Of a stretch of DNA of 64,000 nt, positions 53,107-62,660 are shown piece after piece (within the stretch, counting starts at the first letter, position 1; the number at the start of each line of letters is the position of its first letter). The position numbers and the translations under genes are program-made. The DNA is from Micromonospora parathelypteridis (GTDB lineage Bacteria > Actinomycetota > Actinomycetes > Mycobacteriales > Micromonosporaceae): the NCBI RefSeq assembly GCF_014201145.1, contig NZ_JACHDP010000001.1, forward strand, positions 6,262,001-6,326,000, read 5' to 3'. The notes under the pieces were generated by a model, which was not told where the DNA came from, made no database searches, and worked only from the letters and a program-made list of their open reading frames with translations.

Positions 53107-53769
53107 TTGGACAGTAGCGATCCTGACCGCATCGTTCGACTGGCCGTGGCAGAGGCGCTGGCCCGGGTGGCGGACGAGGACAGCCTGGGGCTGGGCGAGG
53201 GCGACGCGTTGGAGAGGCTCGGGGCCGGTCTGCGTGAGGTGCTGCGGCGCGCACTCGACGACCGGGTGCCTCTGACCACACCGGACTTCGTCGACCAGTG
53301 CCGTGACCTCGGCCTGAACCGGGAGGCGTTCGACCTGCTGGGGCACTACCTGATGACCGCGTTGCTGGCCCACCACGTCGGGCCGGACGCTCTGATTCGC
53401 GTGGGCGTGCTCCTCGGCACCGTCGGACGTTACCTGCCCTGTGCCCGCCCGGTCCCGCATCGCAACGGACGCCCCGTGCCGCAGCGGCGCGACGTGCGCG
53501 CGGACAACAGCGTCGTCGGCCGCTACCGCCGCGCGAAGCTACCCGAGCACCTTCCCAACGCGCCAAGTTGGACCTGCACCGGATGTGGGCGCGAGTGGCC
53601 CTGCGCCACCAAGCAGAGTCAACTGCTCGCCGAGTTCGGCGGTGCGCGCGCCGCTCTCGCGGTCTATCTGGGGTCCTGCCTCGTCGCCGCCGCCCAGGAC
53701 CTGCCCACGCTGCCGCTGCCCCGGGCCCGGAACCGATTCCTGGGTTGGCTGCCCCGCGCCCGGATCTGA
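53107..53769 (+). CDS. Conserved hypothetical protein with a Cys-rich GCGREWPC motif
   Basis: A 220-residue protein I cannot assign to a known function. The first 100 residues are helical and acidic (IVRLAVAEALARVADEDSLG). The middle is basic (residues 114-147). The segment WTCTGCGREWPCATKQSQLL around 154-173 has three to four cysteines that could bind zinc, followed by a helix GARAALAVYLGSCLVAAAQD; this Cys motif recurs in small actinomycete proteins of unknown role. The start is a TTG with a strong GGGAGGGG seven bases upstream and no better codon nearby. It is followed 118 bp later by the secreted peptidase gene. Confidence 0.7.
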   Translation: MDSSDPDRIVRLAVAEALARVADEDSLGLGEGDALERLGAGLREVLRRALDDRVPLTTPDFVDQCRDLGLNREAFDLLGHYLMTALLAHHVGPDALIRVGVLLGTVGRYLPCARPVPHRNGRPVPQRRDVRADNSVVGRYRRAKLPEHLPNAPSWTCTGCGREWPCATKQSQLLAEFGGARAALAVYLGSCLVAAAQDLPTLPLPRARNRFLGWLPRARI

Positions 53770-53887
53770 CCAGGCCGCCGGGCCGCCCCGCCGTAGGCTC
53801 GTTGGCCGGCATCGGGATCGGCACTAGGCAAGAGGGACATCGATGCGATGGAATGTGATCCACACGTCGCGCCCTGGGAGGACACCC

Positions 53888-55879
53888 ATGACGTCTGCTC
53901 CGTCGTCCGTCGGCATCCGCGCACGAGTCGCCAGCGTCCTGGTCGGCATCCTGGTGGCGGCGCTACCCGCAGCCCCGGTCGCCGCCTCTCCCGTGTCCGT
54001 GGCCCAGGCCGAGTCGGCGACACGCCACCGCCCCGTTCCGCCGCACGTCGTGGGCGACCACACGGTCCCTGCCTACTCCTACGCCGACGCGATCAGGGAG
54101 AGCGTCTGGGTCGAGACCCGCGCCGACAGCGATGGCGACGGCGTACGAGACCGGGTGGCCGTGGACCTCGTCCGGCCCCGGGAGGCCGCCGCCGCGGGGG
54201 TCCGTGTGCCGGTCATCATGGACGCCTCGCCCTACTACCTCTGCTGTGGTCGGGGCAACGAGAGCGAGCTCAAGACGTACGACGCGGCCGGCGTGATCGC
54301 CAAGGCGCCGCTCTTCTACGACAACTACTTCGTCCCCCGCGGGTACGCCTTCGCCGCCGTGGACCTCGCCGGCACCGCCCGCTCGACCGGCTGCGAGGAC
54401 GTCGGCGGCCCGGCCGAGGTGGGCAGCGCCAAGGCGGTTATCGACTGGCTCAACGGGCGGGCTCGCGCCTTCACCGCCGACGGCCGGCCGGTGAGCGCTG
54501 CCTGGAGCACCGGGCGGGTCGGCATGATCGGCAAGTCGTGGGATGGCTCGGTCGCCAACGGGGTCGCCGCCACCGGTGTGCCGGGGTTGGCCACGATCGT
54601 GCCGATCTCGGCAATCTCCAGCTGGTACGACTACATGCGTTACCAGGGTGTCCTTCGTTCCACCGACTATCCCGGCTACCTGCACTCGTACGTCAATGGC
54701 CGCGGCGACGAGGCCTGCGCGGACGTGCTGGCCCGGCTCCGCGCGGACAGCGCCGAGGAGACCGGCGACTACAACAGGTTCTGGGCGCAGCGCGACTACC
54801 GGCCCTCGGCCGACCGGGTCCGGGCCAGCGTGTTCGTGGCGCACGGCCTCAACGACCTGAACGTCACCACCAACCAGTTCGCCGGCTGGTGGCAGGAGCT
54901 GGCCGACGAGGGCGTGCCCCGCAAGCTCTGGCTCTACCAGGCCGGCCACGAGGACCCGTTCGACGTTCGGCGCGCCGAGTGGGTCGCCGCCCTGCACCGC
55001 TGGTTCGACTACTGGTTGCAGGGTCTGCGCAACGGGGTGATGGACGAGCCGCGGGTCGACCTGGAGACCGCTCCGGGTACCTGGACGACGCAGCGGGACT
55101 GGCCGGCCCCCGGCACCCGGGACGTCCGGATCGCCCTCGGCGACGGCGACGGCGTGACCGGCACCCTCGGCGGTCGCGGCGCGCGGCCGGGCCAGGAGCG
55201 TGCGTACGTCGACGAGTCACTGACCGAGGCCGAGTTGGTCGCCGAGCCGAGCACGGCGACCGGCGGCCGGTTGGTCTTCCTGTCCGGCGCGCTGACCACC
55301 GCGCTGCGGATTTCCGGCAGCCCTTCGGTGCGGCTGCGGATCCGGGTGGATCGGCCCACCACCGAGCTGACCGCCCGGCTGGTCGACTACGGCACCGCCG
55401 AGCGACTCCGGTACGGCAGCTCGGAAGGGGTGCGGACGCTGGACACCGAGTCCTGCTGGGGAGCCTCCACCGACGTCGACGATGCCTGCTACCGGGACAC
55501 CGAGGAGATCACCGAGGTCTCCGACCACGCGGTGCTGACCCGGGGTTGGCGCGACGCCGCACACCACCGCTCGCTGCGCTTCAGCACCCCGTTGCTACCG
55601 GATCGGTGGTACTCCGTGACGGTGCCGCTGAACGCCTACGACGCGGTGCTGCCCGCCGGGCACGTGCTCGGCCTGGTGCTCGGTCAAAGTGACCCGGAGT
55701 TCACCGAGACCGACGACCAGGACGCCACGGTCCGGGTCGACCTGGGCCGCAGTGAGCTGATCCTTCCGGTCACCGGCCGCGCCGGCCTGCCAGCGGTCGA
55801 TGTCGCACCGCCGGTGGTCACCGCGCCCGCCGACCCGTCGGCCGCCCGGACGGCCCGCGACATCCGGCCGGTGCCCTGA
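53888..55879 (+). CDS. Secreted Xaa-Pro dipeptidyl-peptidase (S15/CocE-type)
   Basis: A 663-residue exported serine peptidase. The signal peptide ends near AAPVAASPVS. The alpha/beta-hydrolase core shows the nucleophile GKSWDGSVANG, catalytic Asp in VFVAHGLNDLNV and His in YQAGHEDPFD; DLAGTARSTGCEDVGG precedes the elbow as in PepX. The C-terminal beta-rich jelly roll (LRIRVDRPTTELTARLVDYG) is the PepX_C domain. It should remove X-Pro dipeptides from peptides outside the cell; the CocE-like esterases share the architecture, so substrate type is not certain. The ATG at 53888 follows GGGAGGA; the longer frame has no ribosome-binding site. Confidence 0.92.
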   Translation: MTSAPSSVGIRARVASVLVGILVAALPAAPVAASPVSVAQAESATRHRPVPPHVVGDHTVPAYSYADAIRESVWVETRADSDGDGVRDRVAVDLVRPREAAAAGVRVPVIMDASPYYLCCGRGNESELKTYDAAGVIAKAPLFYDNYFVPRGYAFAAVDLAGTARSTGCEDVGGPAEVGSAKAVIDWLNGRARAFTADGRPVSAAWSTGRVGMIGKSWDGSVANGVAATGVPGLATIVPISAISSWYDYMRYQGVLRSTDYPGYLHSYVNGRGDEACADVLARLRADSAEETGDYNRFWAQRDYRPSADRVRASVFVAHGLNDLNVTTNQFAGWWQELADEGVPRKLWLYQAGHEDPFDVRRAEWVAALHRWFDYWLQGLRNGVMDEPRVDLETAPGTWTTQRDWPAPGTRDVRIALGDGDGVTGTLGGRGARPGQERAYVDESLTEAELVAEPSTATGGRLVFLSGALTTALRISGSPSVRLRIRVDRPTTELTARLVDYGTAERLRYGSSEGVRTLDTESCWGASTDVDDACYRDTEEITEVSDHAVLTRGWRDAAHHRSLRFSTPLLPDRWYSVTVPLNAYDAVLPAGHVLGLVLGQSDPEFTETDDQDATVRVDLGRSELILPVTGRAGLPAVDVAPPVVTAPADPSAARTARDIRPVP

Positions 55880-55934
55880 CCGGCCGAGCTCGGTCCCGAT
55901 CGGACACTCCGCGCGGTCGAGGTGTGACCCGCTG

Positions 55935-55969
55935 CTGCCCCGTCCAGGTCTTTCGGCCGGGCGGGGCAG
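55935..55969 (+). terminator. Hairpin terminator after the S15 peptidase gene
   Basis: CTGCCCCG (55935-55942) pairs with CGGGGCAG (55962-55969), extended by two to three more pairs, around a loop containing TCTTTC. It starts 55 bp past the stop. Confidence 0.6.
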
Positions 55970-56071
55970 GGTGTTCATCGCGGGCACGAACCTCGTACGA
56001 CGGCTGTTCACCACCTTCTCCAAGGCTTCTCGATCGAAAGAGCATTCGCTTGATCGAGGAGAGGCTCTCAC

Positions 56072-57580
56072 GTGAGCGACAAGCAACCCGAAGAGACCGA
56101 GCGCGCGCAGCTGTCACGGCGCAAGCTGGTCAAGTACGCGGGCGTCGGCGCGACGCTGGCCGCGGCCAGCCCGCTGGTCGGCGCCGGCGCGGCCTGGGCC
56201 GACGAGGACCGTCGGCCGGGTGACGACACGAGCGACCGGGGCAGCTCCAAGAACCGCGTGTGGCGCGCTGGTGACCACCACGTCCACTCCGAGTACAGCG
56301 GTGAGTTCGACACCACGAAGTCCCCGATTGTCTTCCACAAGGGCGCGGACGCGGTCTACCCGATCGTCACCAACGCCATCATGGCAAAGAACTTCGGTCT
56401 GACCTGGGCCATGTGCACCGACCACGGTGGACCGACCCACTCGAAGGTGAACATCGAGCAGGCCTACCCCGACCTGCTGCGGTCGCGCAAGCTGGTCCCC
56501 GAGGTGCTGCAGTTCTGGGGTATGGAGTTCGACGCGCCGTCGCTGGACCACCACACTCTGATGATTCCGCGTCACGACGACGAGGCGAAGCAGCTCTTCG
56601 AGCTGGAGAGCCGGTTCGCCAAGTACGACGCGTTCCCCACCGACCCGGCCCGGGACACCGAGGCGAAGATGGTGGAGTTCCTCAAGGTCGCCCGCAACAT
56701 GCCGCACAAGCCGCTGGTGATCGCTCACCACGCGTCGCGCTCGGCGCCCGGCCTCGGCGTCTACGGCCAGGACACTCCGCGCGAGTTCCGCAACGGCAAC
56801 AACGCGGCGCCGGACGTCTACATCGGCTTCGAGGGTGCCCCGGGCCACCAGGCCGGCCCGCTCAACGGTGGCGCGCGGGGTGGGTACGGCAACCACCCCA
56901 CCTACGGCGGCTTCGACCAGATGACCGCGCGGGTCGGCGGGTTGTGGGATTCGCTGCTCGGCGAGGGCCGGCGCTGGTGGATCACCGCGACCTCGGACTC
57001 GCACGTGCACTGGACCCGCGGTGGCTCCGACTTCTGGCCGGGTGAGTACAGCAAGACGTACGTGCACGCCCGCCAGGACTACGGCGACATCATGGACGGT
57101 CTGCGCAACGGTCGGATCTTCGTCACCACCGGTGACCTGATCCGCAACCTCGACGTCACCGCCAAGTCCCAGGGCAAGACCGCCAACGTGGGCGAGACCG
57201 TCACGGTCAGCCGCCGCAGCCGTACCGATGTCGAGATCGAGATCAAGTTCCGGCCGTTGGGCGGCGTGAACGGCAACGGCGACCGCCCCGAGGTCCGCCG
57301 GGTCGACCTGATCGTCGGCCAGATCACCGGCCCGAGCGCCAACCTGGACGCCGACACCAACCCCACCACCAAGGTGGTGGCCCGGTTCGGCCCGCGTGAC
57401 TGGCGTCGGCAGGGCGAGGACTACGTCATCCGGCACACCCTGCGCAACGTCGAGGCCGACACCTACGCGCGGGTGCGGGGCACCAGCACCGACGAGGCGG
57501 AGCCCCTCGCGGACGGGCTGGAGAGCCCGTGGGACGACCTGTGGTTCTACTCGAACCCGGTGTTCGTGCACGTGCGCTGA
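56072..57580 (+). CDS. Tat-exported PHP-type metallophosphoesterase-like protein
   Basis: A 502-residue protein. The N-terminus has a twin-arginine motif (SRRKLVKYAG) and hydrophobic helix ending GAAWA, a Tat signal, so the protein folds with its metal before export. The main domain shows PHP-type metal motifs: GDHHVHSEYS (HxH), CTDHGGPTHS, EVLQFWGMEFD, VIAHHAS and ATSDSHVHW, compatible with a binuclear or trinuclear metal centre. PHP proteins hydrolyse phosphoesters; the substrate is unknown. The C-terminal 130 residues are beta-rich. The GTG at 56072 has GGAGAGG about ten bases upstream. Confidence 0.88.
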   Translation: MSDKQPEETERAQLSRRKLVKYAGVGATLAAASPLVGAGAAWADEDRRPGDDTSDRGSSKNRVWRAGDHHVHSEYSGEFDTTKSPIVFHKGADAVYPIVTNAIMAKNFGLTWAMCTDHGGPTHSKVNIEQAYPDLLRSRKLVPEVLQFWGMEFDAPSLDHHTLMIPRHDDEAKQLFELESRFAKYDAFPTDPARDTEAKMVEFLKVARNMPHKPLVIAHHASRSAPGLGVYGQDTPREFRNGNNAAPDVYIGFEGAPGHQAGPLNGGARGGYGNHPTYGGFDQMTARVGGLWDSLLGEGRRWWITATSDSHVHWTRGGSDFWPGEYSKTYVHARQDYGDIMDGLRNGRIFVTTGDLIRNLDVTAKSQGKTANVGETVTVSRRSRTDVEIEIKFRPLGGVNGNGDRPEVRRVDLIVGQITGPSANLDADTNPTTKVVARFGPRDWRRQGEDYVIRHTLRNVEADTYARVRGTSTDEAEPLADGLESPWDDLWFYSNPVFVHVR

Positions 57581-57690
57581 TCCGACGCGACAGCGGCACA
57601 GCGGGTCCGTCCGGCACCACTCGACGCATGTCGGGCGGAGCCGGGCGGGCCCGCGTCGCGTTTCTCCCGCGTCGCGACCGCTCCCGGAGG

Positions 57691-58296
57691 TCAGTCGGTG
57701 CTGCGGCGGCGGCCGGCTCGGGGGGTGGCGGTGCGCCTGCCCCGTACGGCCGCGGCACCGGTCCGGCTCGCAGCGGGCGCCGTCGGTGCCGGGTTCGGCT
57801 GCACCTGCGCCACCACCTCGCAGAGGTCACGCAGCGGGTCTGCCGCCTGGGCCGAGCAGGCGACCCGCTGGAGCAGTGCCCGCAGCGTCGCCGACTCGGT
57901 TGACGTGAGCGCCCCCAGCAGGTGTGACTCGACCTGCCGCAGCGCCAGGCGCCGTTGCTCCCAGGCGGCGCGGCCGACGTCGGTGACGTCGACCAGCCGG
58001 TTGCGCCGGTCGGCCGGGTCCGCCCGACGGGCGACGAACCCGGGCCGCTCCAGGTCGTCGATCAGGTACGTGAGGACGGTGCGGTCGATGCCGAGCTCCT
58101 CGGCGATCGCACCCTGGTTTCGGGCTGGCCCGTTGACCGCCGCGGTGAGCACCTGGTAGCCGCGTGGACCGCCGGGGAAGTCGGTGAGCGCGTGCTCGGC
58201 CGCCCGGACGTAGCCACGAAAGACGATCCCGAGCATCCAGCCCAGGTCGTCGTCGAGCGGATCGGGCCGGTCCGGCCGTTGAGTGGCATCCGTCAT
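57691..58296 (-). CDS. MarR-family transcriptional regulator
   Basis: A 201-residue regulator with the MarR winged HTH (GPARNQGAIAEELGIDRTVL, YLIDDLERPGFVARRADPAD, RNRLVDVTDVG). The C-terminal 40 residues are Arg/Ala/Pro-rich and probably disordered. The ATG at 58294-58296 has only a GGGG at close distance, so translation may be weak or leaderless. It is divergent to the LLM-flavin/hemerythrin gene 114 bp away and is the natural candidate for its regulator. Confidence 0.9.
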   Translation of the reverse strand: MTDATQRPDRPDPLDDDLGWMLGIVFRGYVRAAEHALTDFPGGPRGYQVLTAAVNGPARNQGAIAEELGIDRTVLTYLIDDLERPGFVARRADPADRRNRLVDVTDVGRAAWEQRRLALRQVESHLLGALTSTESATLRALLQRVACSAQAADPLRDLCEVVAQVQPNPAPTAPAASRTGAAAVRGRRTATPRAGRRRSTD

Positions 58297-58410
58297 GCCC
58301 CGACAATAGCGCAGTGACGCAGACCTTGTTGGCAGAAGATGTTCTGTATGGCATAAGGTTGAGGTCATGACGCATCGTCCGAGGCGTCGCGTGAAACGGG
58401 AGGCTCGCAC

Positions 58411-60006
58411 ATGAGCGACTACGGCCACGACCTGGTCTTCGGATCGTTCGTCACCCCCAGCGGTGGCGATCCGGACCGCACGGTCGGCGTCGCCGTCCTC
58501 GCCGAGCAGGTCGGCCTGGACCTGGTCACCTTCCAGGACCACCCGTACCAGCCGGCATTCCTCGACACCTGGACGCTGCTGAGCTTCGTCGCAGCCCGGA
58601 CCAGCCGCGTGCACGTGGCGGCGAACGTGACGAACCTGCCCCTGCGTCCGCCGGCGGTGCTCGCCCGCAGCGTGGCCAGCCTGGACCTGCTCAGCGGCGG
58701 CCGAGTCAGCCTCGGCCTCGGCGCGGGAGCGTTCTGGGAGGCCATCGAGGCGATGGGCGGCCGGCGGTTGACCCCCGGGCAGGGCGTACGAGCGCTGGAG
58801 GAGGCCATCGAGGTCATCCGTCAGCTCTGGGACGCCGAGGCGCGCGGCGGAGTGCGGGTCGACGGCGAGTTCTACCGGGTGCTGGGCGCCAAGCGCGGGC
58901 CGGCTCCGGCACACGCGGTGCCGATCTGGCTGGGCGCGTACAAGCCTCGGATGCTCCAGCTCACCGGTCGCCGGGCCGACGGCTGGCTGCCCTCGCTGGG
59001 TTACCTCCAGCCGGGTGACCTGGCCAAGGGCAACGCGATCATCGACGATGCCGCGCAGCAGGCCGGCCGAGCCCCGCAGGACGTGCGTCGGCTCCTCAAC
59101 ATCAACGGCACGTTCTCGGCCGGTGGGCGGGGCACACTCAACGGGCCGGCCGAGCAGTGGGTGCAGGAGCTGGCCGAGCTGGCGTTGGGCGAGGGCGTCA
59201 GCGCCTTCATCCTCGCCAGCGACGACCCCGACGACCTGCGCCGGTTCGCCGGCGAGGTCGCCCCCGCAGTGCGTGAGCTGGTCACGGCCGAGCGCGACCG
59301 CGGCGCGGAGCCGGCGCGTACGCCGGAGCGGGCACCGGAGCCGGAGCGGGCACCGGAGCCGAAGGCCGCCCCGCCGGTGCGGCCGAGCCGCGCAACCGTG
59401 ACTGGCGGCGCCTTCGCTGTGGTGCCCACCCCCGACGATGGCGTGCGGCGCAGCGACCAGCAGGTCTGGGACGAGTCGACCCGGCCCACCGGGCCGGTCC
59501 CCGATCCGAACCGCACCTACACCCCGCACGAGCAGGCCACCGGTGCGCACCTGGTGCAGATTCACGACGGACTGCGCGCCGAGCTGGCCCAGATCCACGA
59601 TCTGATCGAGCAGGTGGCGGCCGGCGAGATCGACGCCGGTGCGGCCCGGTCCCACATCAACACGATGACGATGCGACAGAACCGGTGGACGCTCGGCGTC
59701 TACTGCGAGTCGTACTGCCGCATCGTCACTACCCACCACACGATCGAGGACCAGTCGTTCTTCCCCCGGCTGCGGGCGCGTGACCCCCGACTCGGTCCGG
59801 TCGTCGACCGGCTCGAGCAGGAACACCACGTCATCCACGACGTGCTGGAGGGTGTCGACCGGGCCCTGGTCGCCTACGTCGGATCCCCGGACGGCCTCGC
59901 CGAGCTGCGGGCGGCGGTGGACCTGCTGACCGACGCGCTGCTGTCGCACCTCAGCTATGAGGAGCGTGAGCTGGTCGAGCCGCTGGCCCGGCTCGGCATC
60001 GCCTGA
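58411..60006 (+). CDS. LLM-class flavin oxidoreductase fused to a hemerythrin domain
   Basis: A 531-residue fusion. Residues 1-290 are a luciferase-like (F420- or FMN-dependent) monooxygenase barrel: VTFQDHPYQPAFLDTWTLLS, VTNLPLRPPAVLARSVASLD and LGAGAFWEAI. A Pro/Glu-rich linker (302-322, PERAPEPERAPEP) leads to a hemerythrin/HHE four-helix domain (about 370-531) with likely iron ligands His385, His442/443, Glu446, His472/473, His476, His513 and Glu517/518. Hemerythrins bind oxygen, nitric oxide or sense redox state, so the fusion could couple oxygen supply or sensing to the flavin reaction. The ATG at 58411 has GGGAGG. Confidence 0.9.
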   Translation: MSDYGHDLVFGSFVTPSGGDPDRTVGVAVLAEQVGLDLVTFQDHPYQPAFLDTWTLLSFVAARTSRVHVAANVTNLPLRPPAVLARSVASLDLLSGGRVSLGLGAGAFWEAIEAMGGRRLTPGQGVRALEEAIEVIRQLWDAEARGGVRVDGEFYRVLGAKRGPAPAHAVPIWLGAYKPRMLQLTGRRADGWLPSLGYLQPGDLAKGNAIIDDAAQQAGRAPQDVRRLLNINGTFSAGGRGTLNGPAEQWVQELAELALGEGVSAFILASDDPDDLRRFAGEVAPAVRELVTAERDRGAEPARTPERAPEPERAPEPKAAPPVRPSRATVTGGAFAVVPTPDDGVRRSDQQVWDESTRPTGPVPDPNRTYTPHEQATGAHLVQIHDGLRAELAQIHDLIEQVAAGEIDAGAARSHINTMTMRQNRWTLGVYCESYCRIVTTHHTIEDQSFFPRLRARDPRLGPVVDRLEQEHHVIHDVLEGVDRALVAYVGSPDGLAELRAAVDLLTDALLSHLSYEERELVEPLARLGIA

Positions 60007-60070
60007 TCAGCACGGTGCCGCGGCGCGGTCGGGGGTTGCCGACCGAGACGTGAGAGACTACTTTCGAAAC

Positions 60071-60667
60071 ATGTCTCTCAAGAATCCGTACGGGGATTTC
60101 GAGATCACCGAACCGCAGGCGCTGCGGGCGCTGGCCCACCCGGTGCGGCTGGCCATCCTCGACCGCCTCCAGCAGCACGGCCCGGCCACCGCCACCGGGC
60201 TCTCGCCGCACGTCGACGCCACGCCCTCGGTGGTCAGCTGGCACCTGCGGCACCTCGCGACGTTCGGTCTGGTCGAAGACGCGCAGGGCACCACCAGCAA
60301 GCGCGAACGCTGGTGGCAGGCGGCCGCCCGGGGGTTCCGCTTCACGCTGCCCGACGACGCCGAGGGGCAGGCCGCAGGCCGTCAGCTACGCGGCGAGATG
60401 TTCGCCCGGACCGCCGAGGCGCCACAGCAGTGGCTCCTGCACGACGAGCCCCGGCTGGACGACGAGTGGCGCGGGCTGGCCGGGGTGGCCGACACCCGCT
60501 TCGTGGCCACCCCCGAGGAACTGCGGCAGCTGGAGACCGCGATCGAGGAGTTGCTCGTCCCCTACGTACGGCGCAAGGAGGACGACGCCGCACCGGCCGG
60601 CGCCCAACTCGTCCGGATGCTGCGCTACCTCCTGCCCGAGCCCGGCGACGACCCGGCCGCGTCGTGA
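60071..60667 (+). CDS. ArsR-type winged-helix regulator
   Basis: A 198-residue regulator with an N-terminal ArsR-like HTH (PQALRALAHPVRLAILDRLQ, ATPSVVSWHLRHLATFGLVE) and a longer C-terminal part (WWQAAARGFRF, then a helical end) that replaces the metal-binding sites; no cysteine is present, so it is not a metal sensor. The ATG at 60071 has no ribosome-binding site in front and may be leaderless. It overlaps the exporter gene by four bases, so regulator and exporter are co-translated, a typical self-regulating efflux pair. Confidence 0.9.
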   Translation: MSLKNPYGDFEITEPQALRALAHPVRLAILDRLQQHGPATATGLSPHVDATPSVVSWHLRHLATFGLVEDAQGTTSKRERWWQAAARGFRFTLPDDAEGQAAGRQLRGEMFARTAEAPQQWLLHDEPRLDDEWRGLAGVADTRFVATPEELRQLETAIEELLVPYVRRKEDDAAPAGAQLVRMLRYLLPEPGDDPAAS

Positions 60668-61920
60668 CCACCACCGACACCGCGCCCCCGCCGGCCCTGC
60701 ACCGCGACCAGCGGTTCCGCACCTTCTGGCTCAGCGAGACGATCTCCCAGTTCGGTGACCGGATCAGCGAGCTGGCCCTACCGCTGATCGCCGTCACCCT
60801 GCTCGCCGCGACGCCCGTGCAGGTCAGCGTCCTCACCGCGTTGATCTGGCTGCCCAACCTGCTGGGCCTCTTCCTGGGTGCCTGGGTGGACCAGCGCACC
60901 CACAAGCGGCGACTCCTCATCATCGCCGACCTGGTCCGCGCCGCGGTGCTGCTCAGCCTGCCGGTGGCCTACCTGTTCGACGCGATCACCCTCACCCAGC
61001 TCTACCTGGTGGCACTGCTCACCGGCCTCGGGGCGGTGCTGTTCGCCATGGCGCGTCAGGCGTTCTTCGTCGCCCTCGTGCCGCGATCGGCGTACGTGGA
61101 CGCGACCAGCAAGCTGAGCATGAGCCGGTCGCTGTCCTTCATCGCCGGCCCGGCCGTCGGCGGTGGGCTGGTCCAGGCGCTCAGCGCGCCGGTCGCGATC
61201 GTCGTCGACGCGGTGTCCTTCCTCGGCTCCGCGCTGATGCTCCGCCGCATCCCGGTGACCGAATCGCCTCCACCGCCGCGTCGGACGTCCACTCTCGGCC
61301 TCGTCCGCGAAGGGCTCGTGCTGGTGCTGCGGCACCCGGTGCTGCGTGCCGCCCTCGGCTGCACCAGCACGGTCAACTTCTTCACCTTCATCGCGAGCGC
61401 GCTGCTGGTGCTCTACGCCAGCCGCGAACTCGACCTGTCGGCCGGCGCGATCGGCGTCGCCTTCGCGTTCGGGGCGCTCGGCGGATTGGCGGGCGCGGCG
61501 CTCGCTCCACGGATCTCGCGCGCCATCGGGCTGGGCCGAACCGCGATGATCGGCGTGGTGCTCTTTCCCGCGCCGCTGGCGCTGACCGCTCTGGTGTCCG
61601 GATCCACGTGGACGAAGGTGGCCATGCTGGCGGCCATCGAGCTGGTCTCCAGCGTCGGGGTGATGCTGATGGACGTGAACCTGAACGCCCTCCTCACCGC
61701 CGTGACACCCGACGACGCGCGAGGACGCCGGGCAGGTGCCTACAGCGCCGTCAACTACGGCATCCGACCGCTCGGCGCGCTGGTCGGTGGCGCGTTGGGC
61801 ACCACCATCGGGTTGCGGCCCACCCTCGTCATCGCCGGCCTGGGTGGCGTGCTCGCCGTGCTCTGGTTGCTCATGTCACCGGTGCGCCACATCAGGACCC
61901 TCGACGAACCGGTCGCCTGA
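60664..61920 (+). CDS. MFS transporter, MFS_3 (EntS-like) group
   Basis: A 418-residue membrane protein with about 12 helices. The first helix region FRTFWLSETISQFGDRISEL and the A-like loop WVDQRTHKRRLLIIADLVRA are typical of the MFS_3 group, which includes enterobactin and macrolide exporters. The GTG start overlaps the stop of the upstream regulator (GTGA). Export of a siderophore-like or antibiotic molecule is plausible, but the substrate is unknown. Confidence 0.9.
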   Translation: MTTTDTAPPPALHRDQRFRTFWLSETISQFGDRISELALPLIAVTLLAATPVQVSVLTALIWLPNLLGLFLGAWVDQRTHKRRLLIIADLVRAAVLLSLPVAYLFDAITLTQLYLVALLTGLGAVLFAMARQAFFVALVPRSAYVDATSKLSMSRSLSFIAGPAVGGGLVQALSAPVAIVVDAVSFLGSALMLRRIPVTESPPPPRRTSTLGLVREGLVLVLRHPVLRAALGCTSTVNFFTFIASALLVLYASRELDLSAGAIGVAFAFGALGGLAGAALAPRISRAIGLGRTAMIGVVLFPAPLALTALVSGSTWTKVAMLAAIELVSSVGVMLMDVNLNALLTAVTPDDARGRRAGAYSAVNYGIRPLGALVGGALGTTIGLRPTLVIAGLGGVLAVLWLLMSPVRHIRTLDEPVA

Positions 61921-61928
61921 TCCGCCGG

Positions 61929-62621
61929 TCAGCTGGCCTCCGCCAACAGCAGCCGGGCCAGCTCGGTGGGCTGAGAGAACATCGGCCAGTGGCCGGTGGC
62001 CATCGTGACCAGTCGCCAGCGGTCGCTGGTCAGCAGCTTGGCCACGGTGTCGTTGGGCTCAGGCCCGTCGAGCAGGCACTTGACGTACGTCGCCGGAAGA
62101 TCACCCAGTGGACGGGTCACCACGGCCGGCTCGGTCAGCGTGGCGCCCGGGTGCGGGGTGGCGCCCTCGACGAGCCGTGTCACCTGCTCGTCGGTGAGAC
62201 CCTGACCGTCGAACTCGGCCGCACCGAGCGGCGGCCAGTAGCCGTCGTCGGCAAGCAGCGCCTCGAATGCCGCCCGGCCCTGCCACCAGCCGGACGCGAA
62301 CGACTCGCCGTCGACCGGCACCTCCGAGTCGACGAAGACCACCCTGGTCAATCGTTCCCCGATCCGCTCGGCGGCCTGACCCACCGGAATGCCCGAGTAG
62401 CTGTGCCCCACCAGCACCACGTCACGCAGGTCGCAGCTCTCGATCTCGTCGACAATGTCCTGCACGTGGGTCTGCTGCCCAGCGGGCACGCCCCGCTTCT
62501 CGGCCAGCCCGGAGAGCGTCAGTGGGTGGGTGCCATGGCCGGCCGCCCGCAGGGGCGGCACCACCTCGTCCCATGCCCACGACCCCAGCCACGCCCCCGC
62601 CACCAGCACGAAATCAGCCAT
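61929..62621 (-). CDS. Alpha/beta hydrolase, EstC/hydroxynitrile-lyase-like
   Basis: A 230-residue esterase-type protein. It begins VLVAGAWLGSWAWDEVVPPL (oxyanion region), has the nucleophile VGHSYSG near residue 73, Asp in FVDSEVPVDGESF and the catalytic His in ATGHWPMFSQP. This compact form is common in actinomycetes, related to salicylate esterases and hydroxynitrile lyases. The ATG at 62619-62621 has only a weak ribosome-binding site. It is convergent with the MFS gene, 8 bp apart. Substrate unknown. Confidence 0.88.
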   Translation of the reverse strand: MADFVLVAGAWLGSWAWDEVVPPLRAAGHGTHPLTLSGLAEKRGVPAGQQTHVQDIVDEIESCDLRDVVLVGHSYSGIPVGQAAERIGERLTRVVFVDSEVPVDGESFASGWWQGRAAFEALLADDGYWPPLGAAEFDGQGLTDEQVTRLVEGATPHPGATLTEPAVVTRPLGDLPATYVKCLLDGPEPNDTVAKLLTSDRWRLVTMATGHWPMFSQPTELARLLLAEAS

Positions 62622-62660
62622 GGCCAGGACCCTAGCGCCGACCTGCGACAGACCGGTGGG

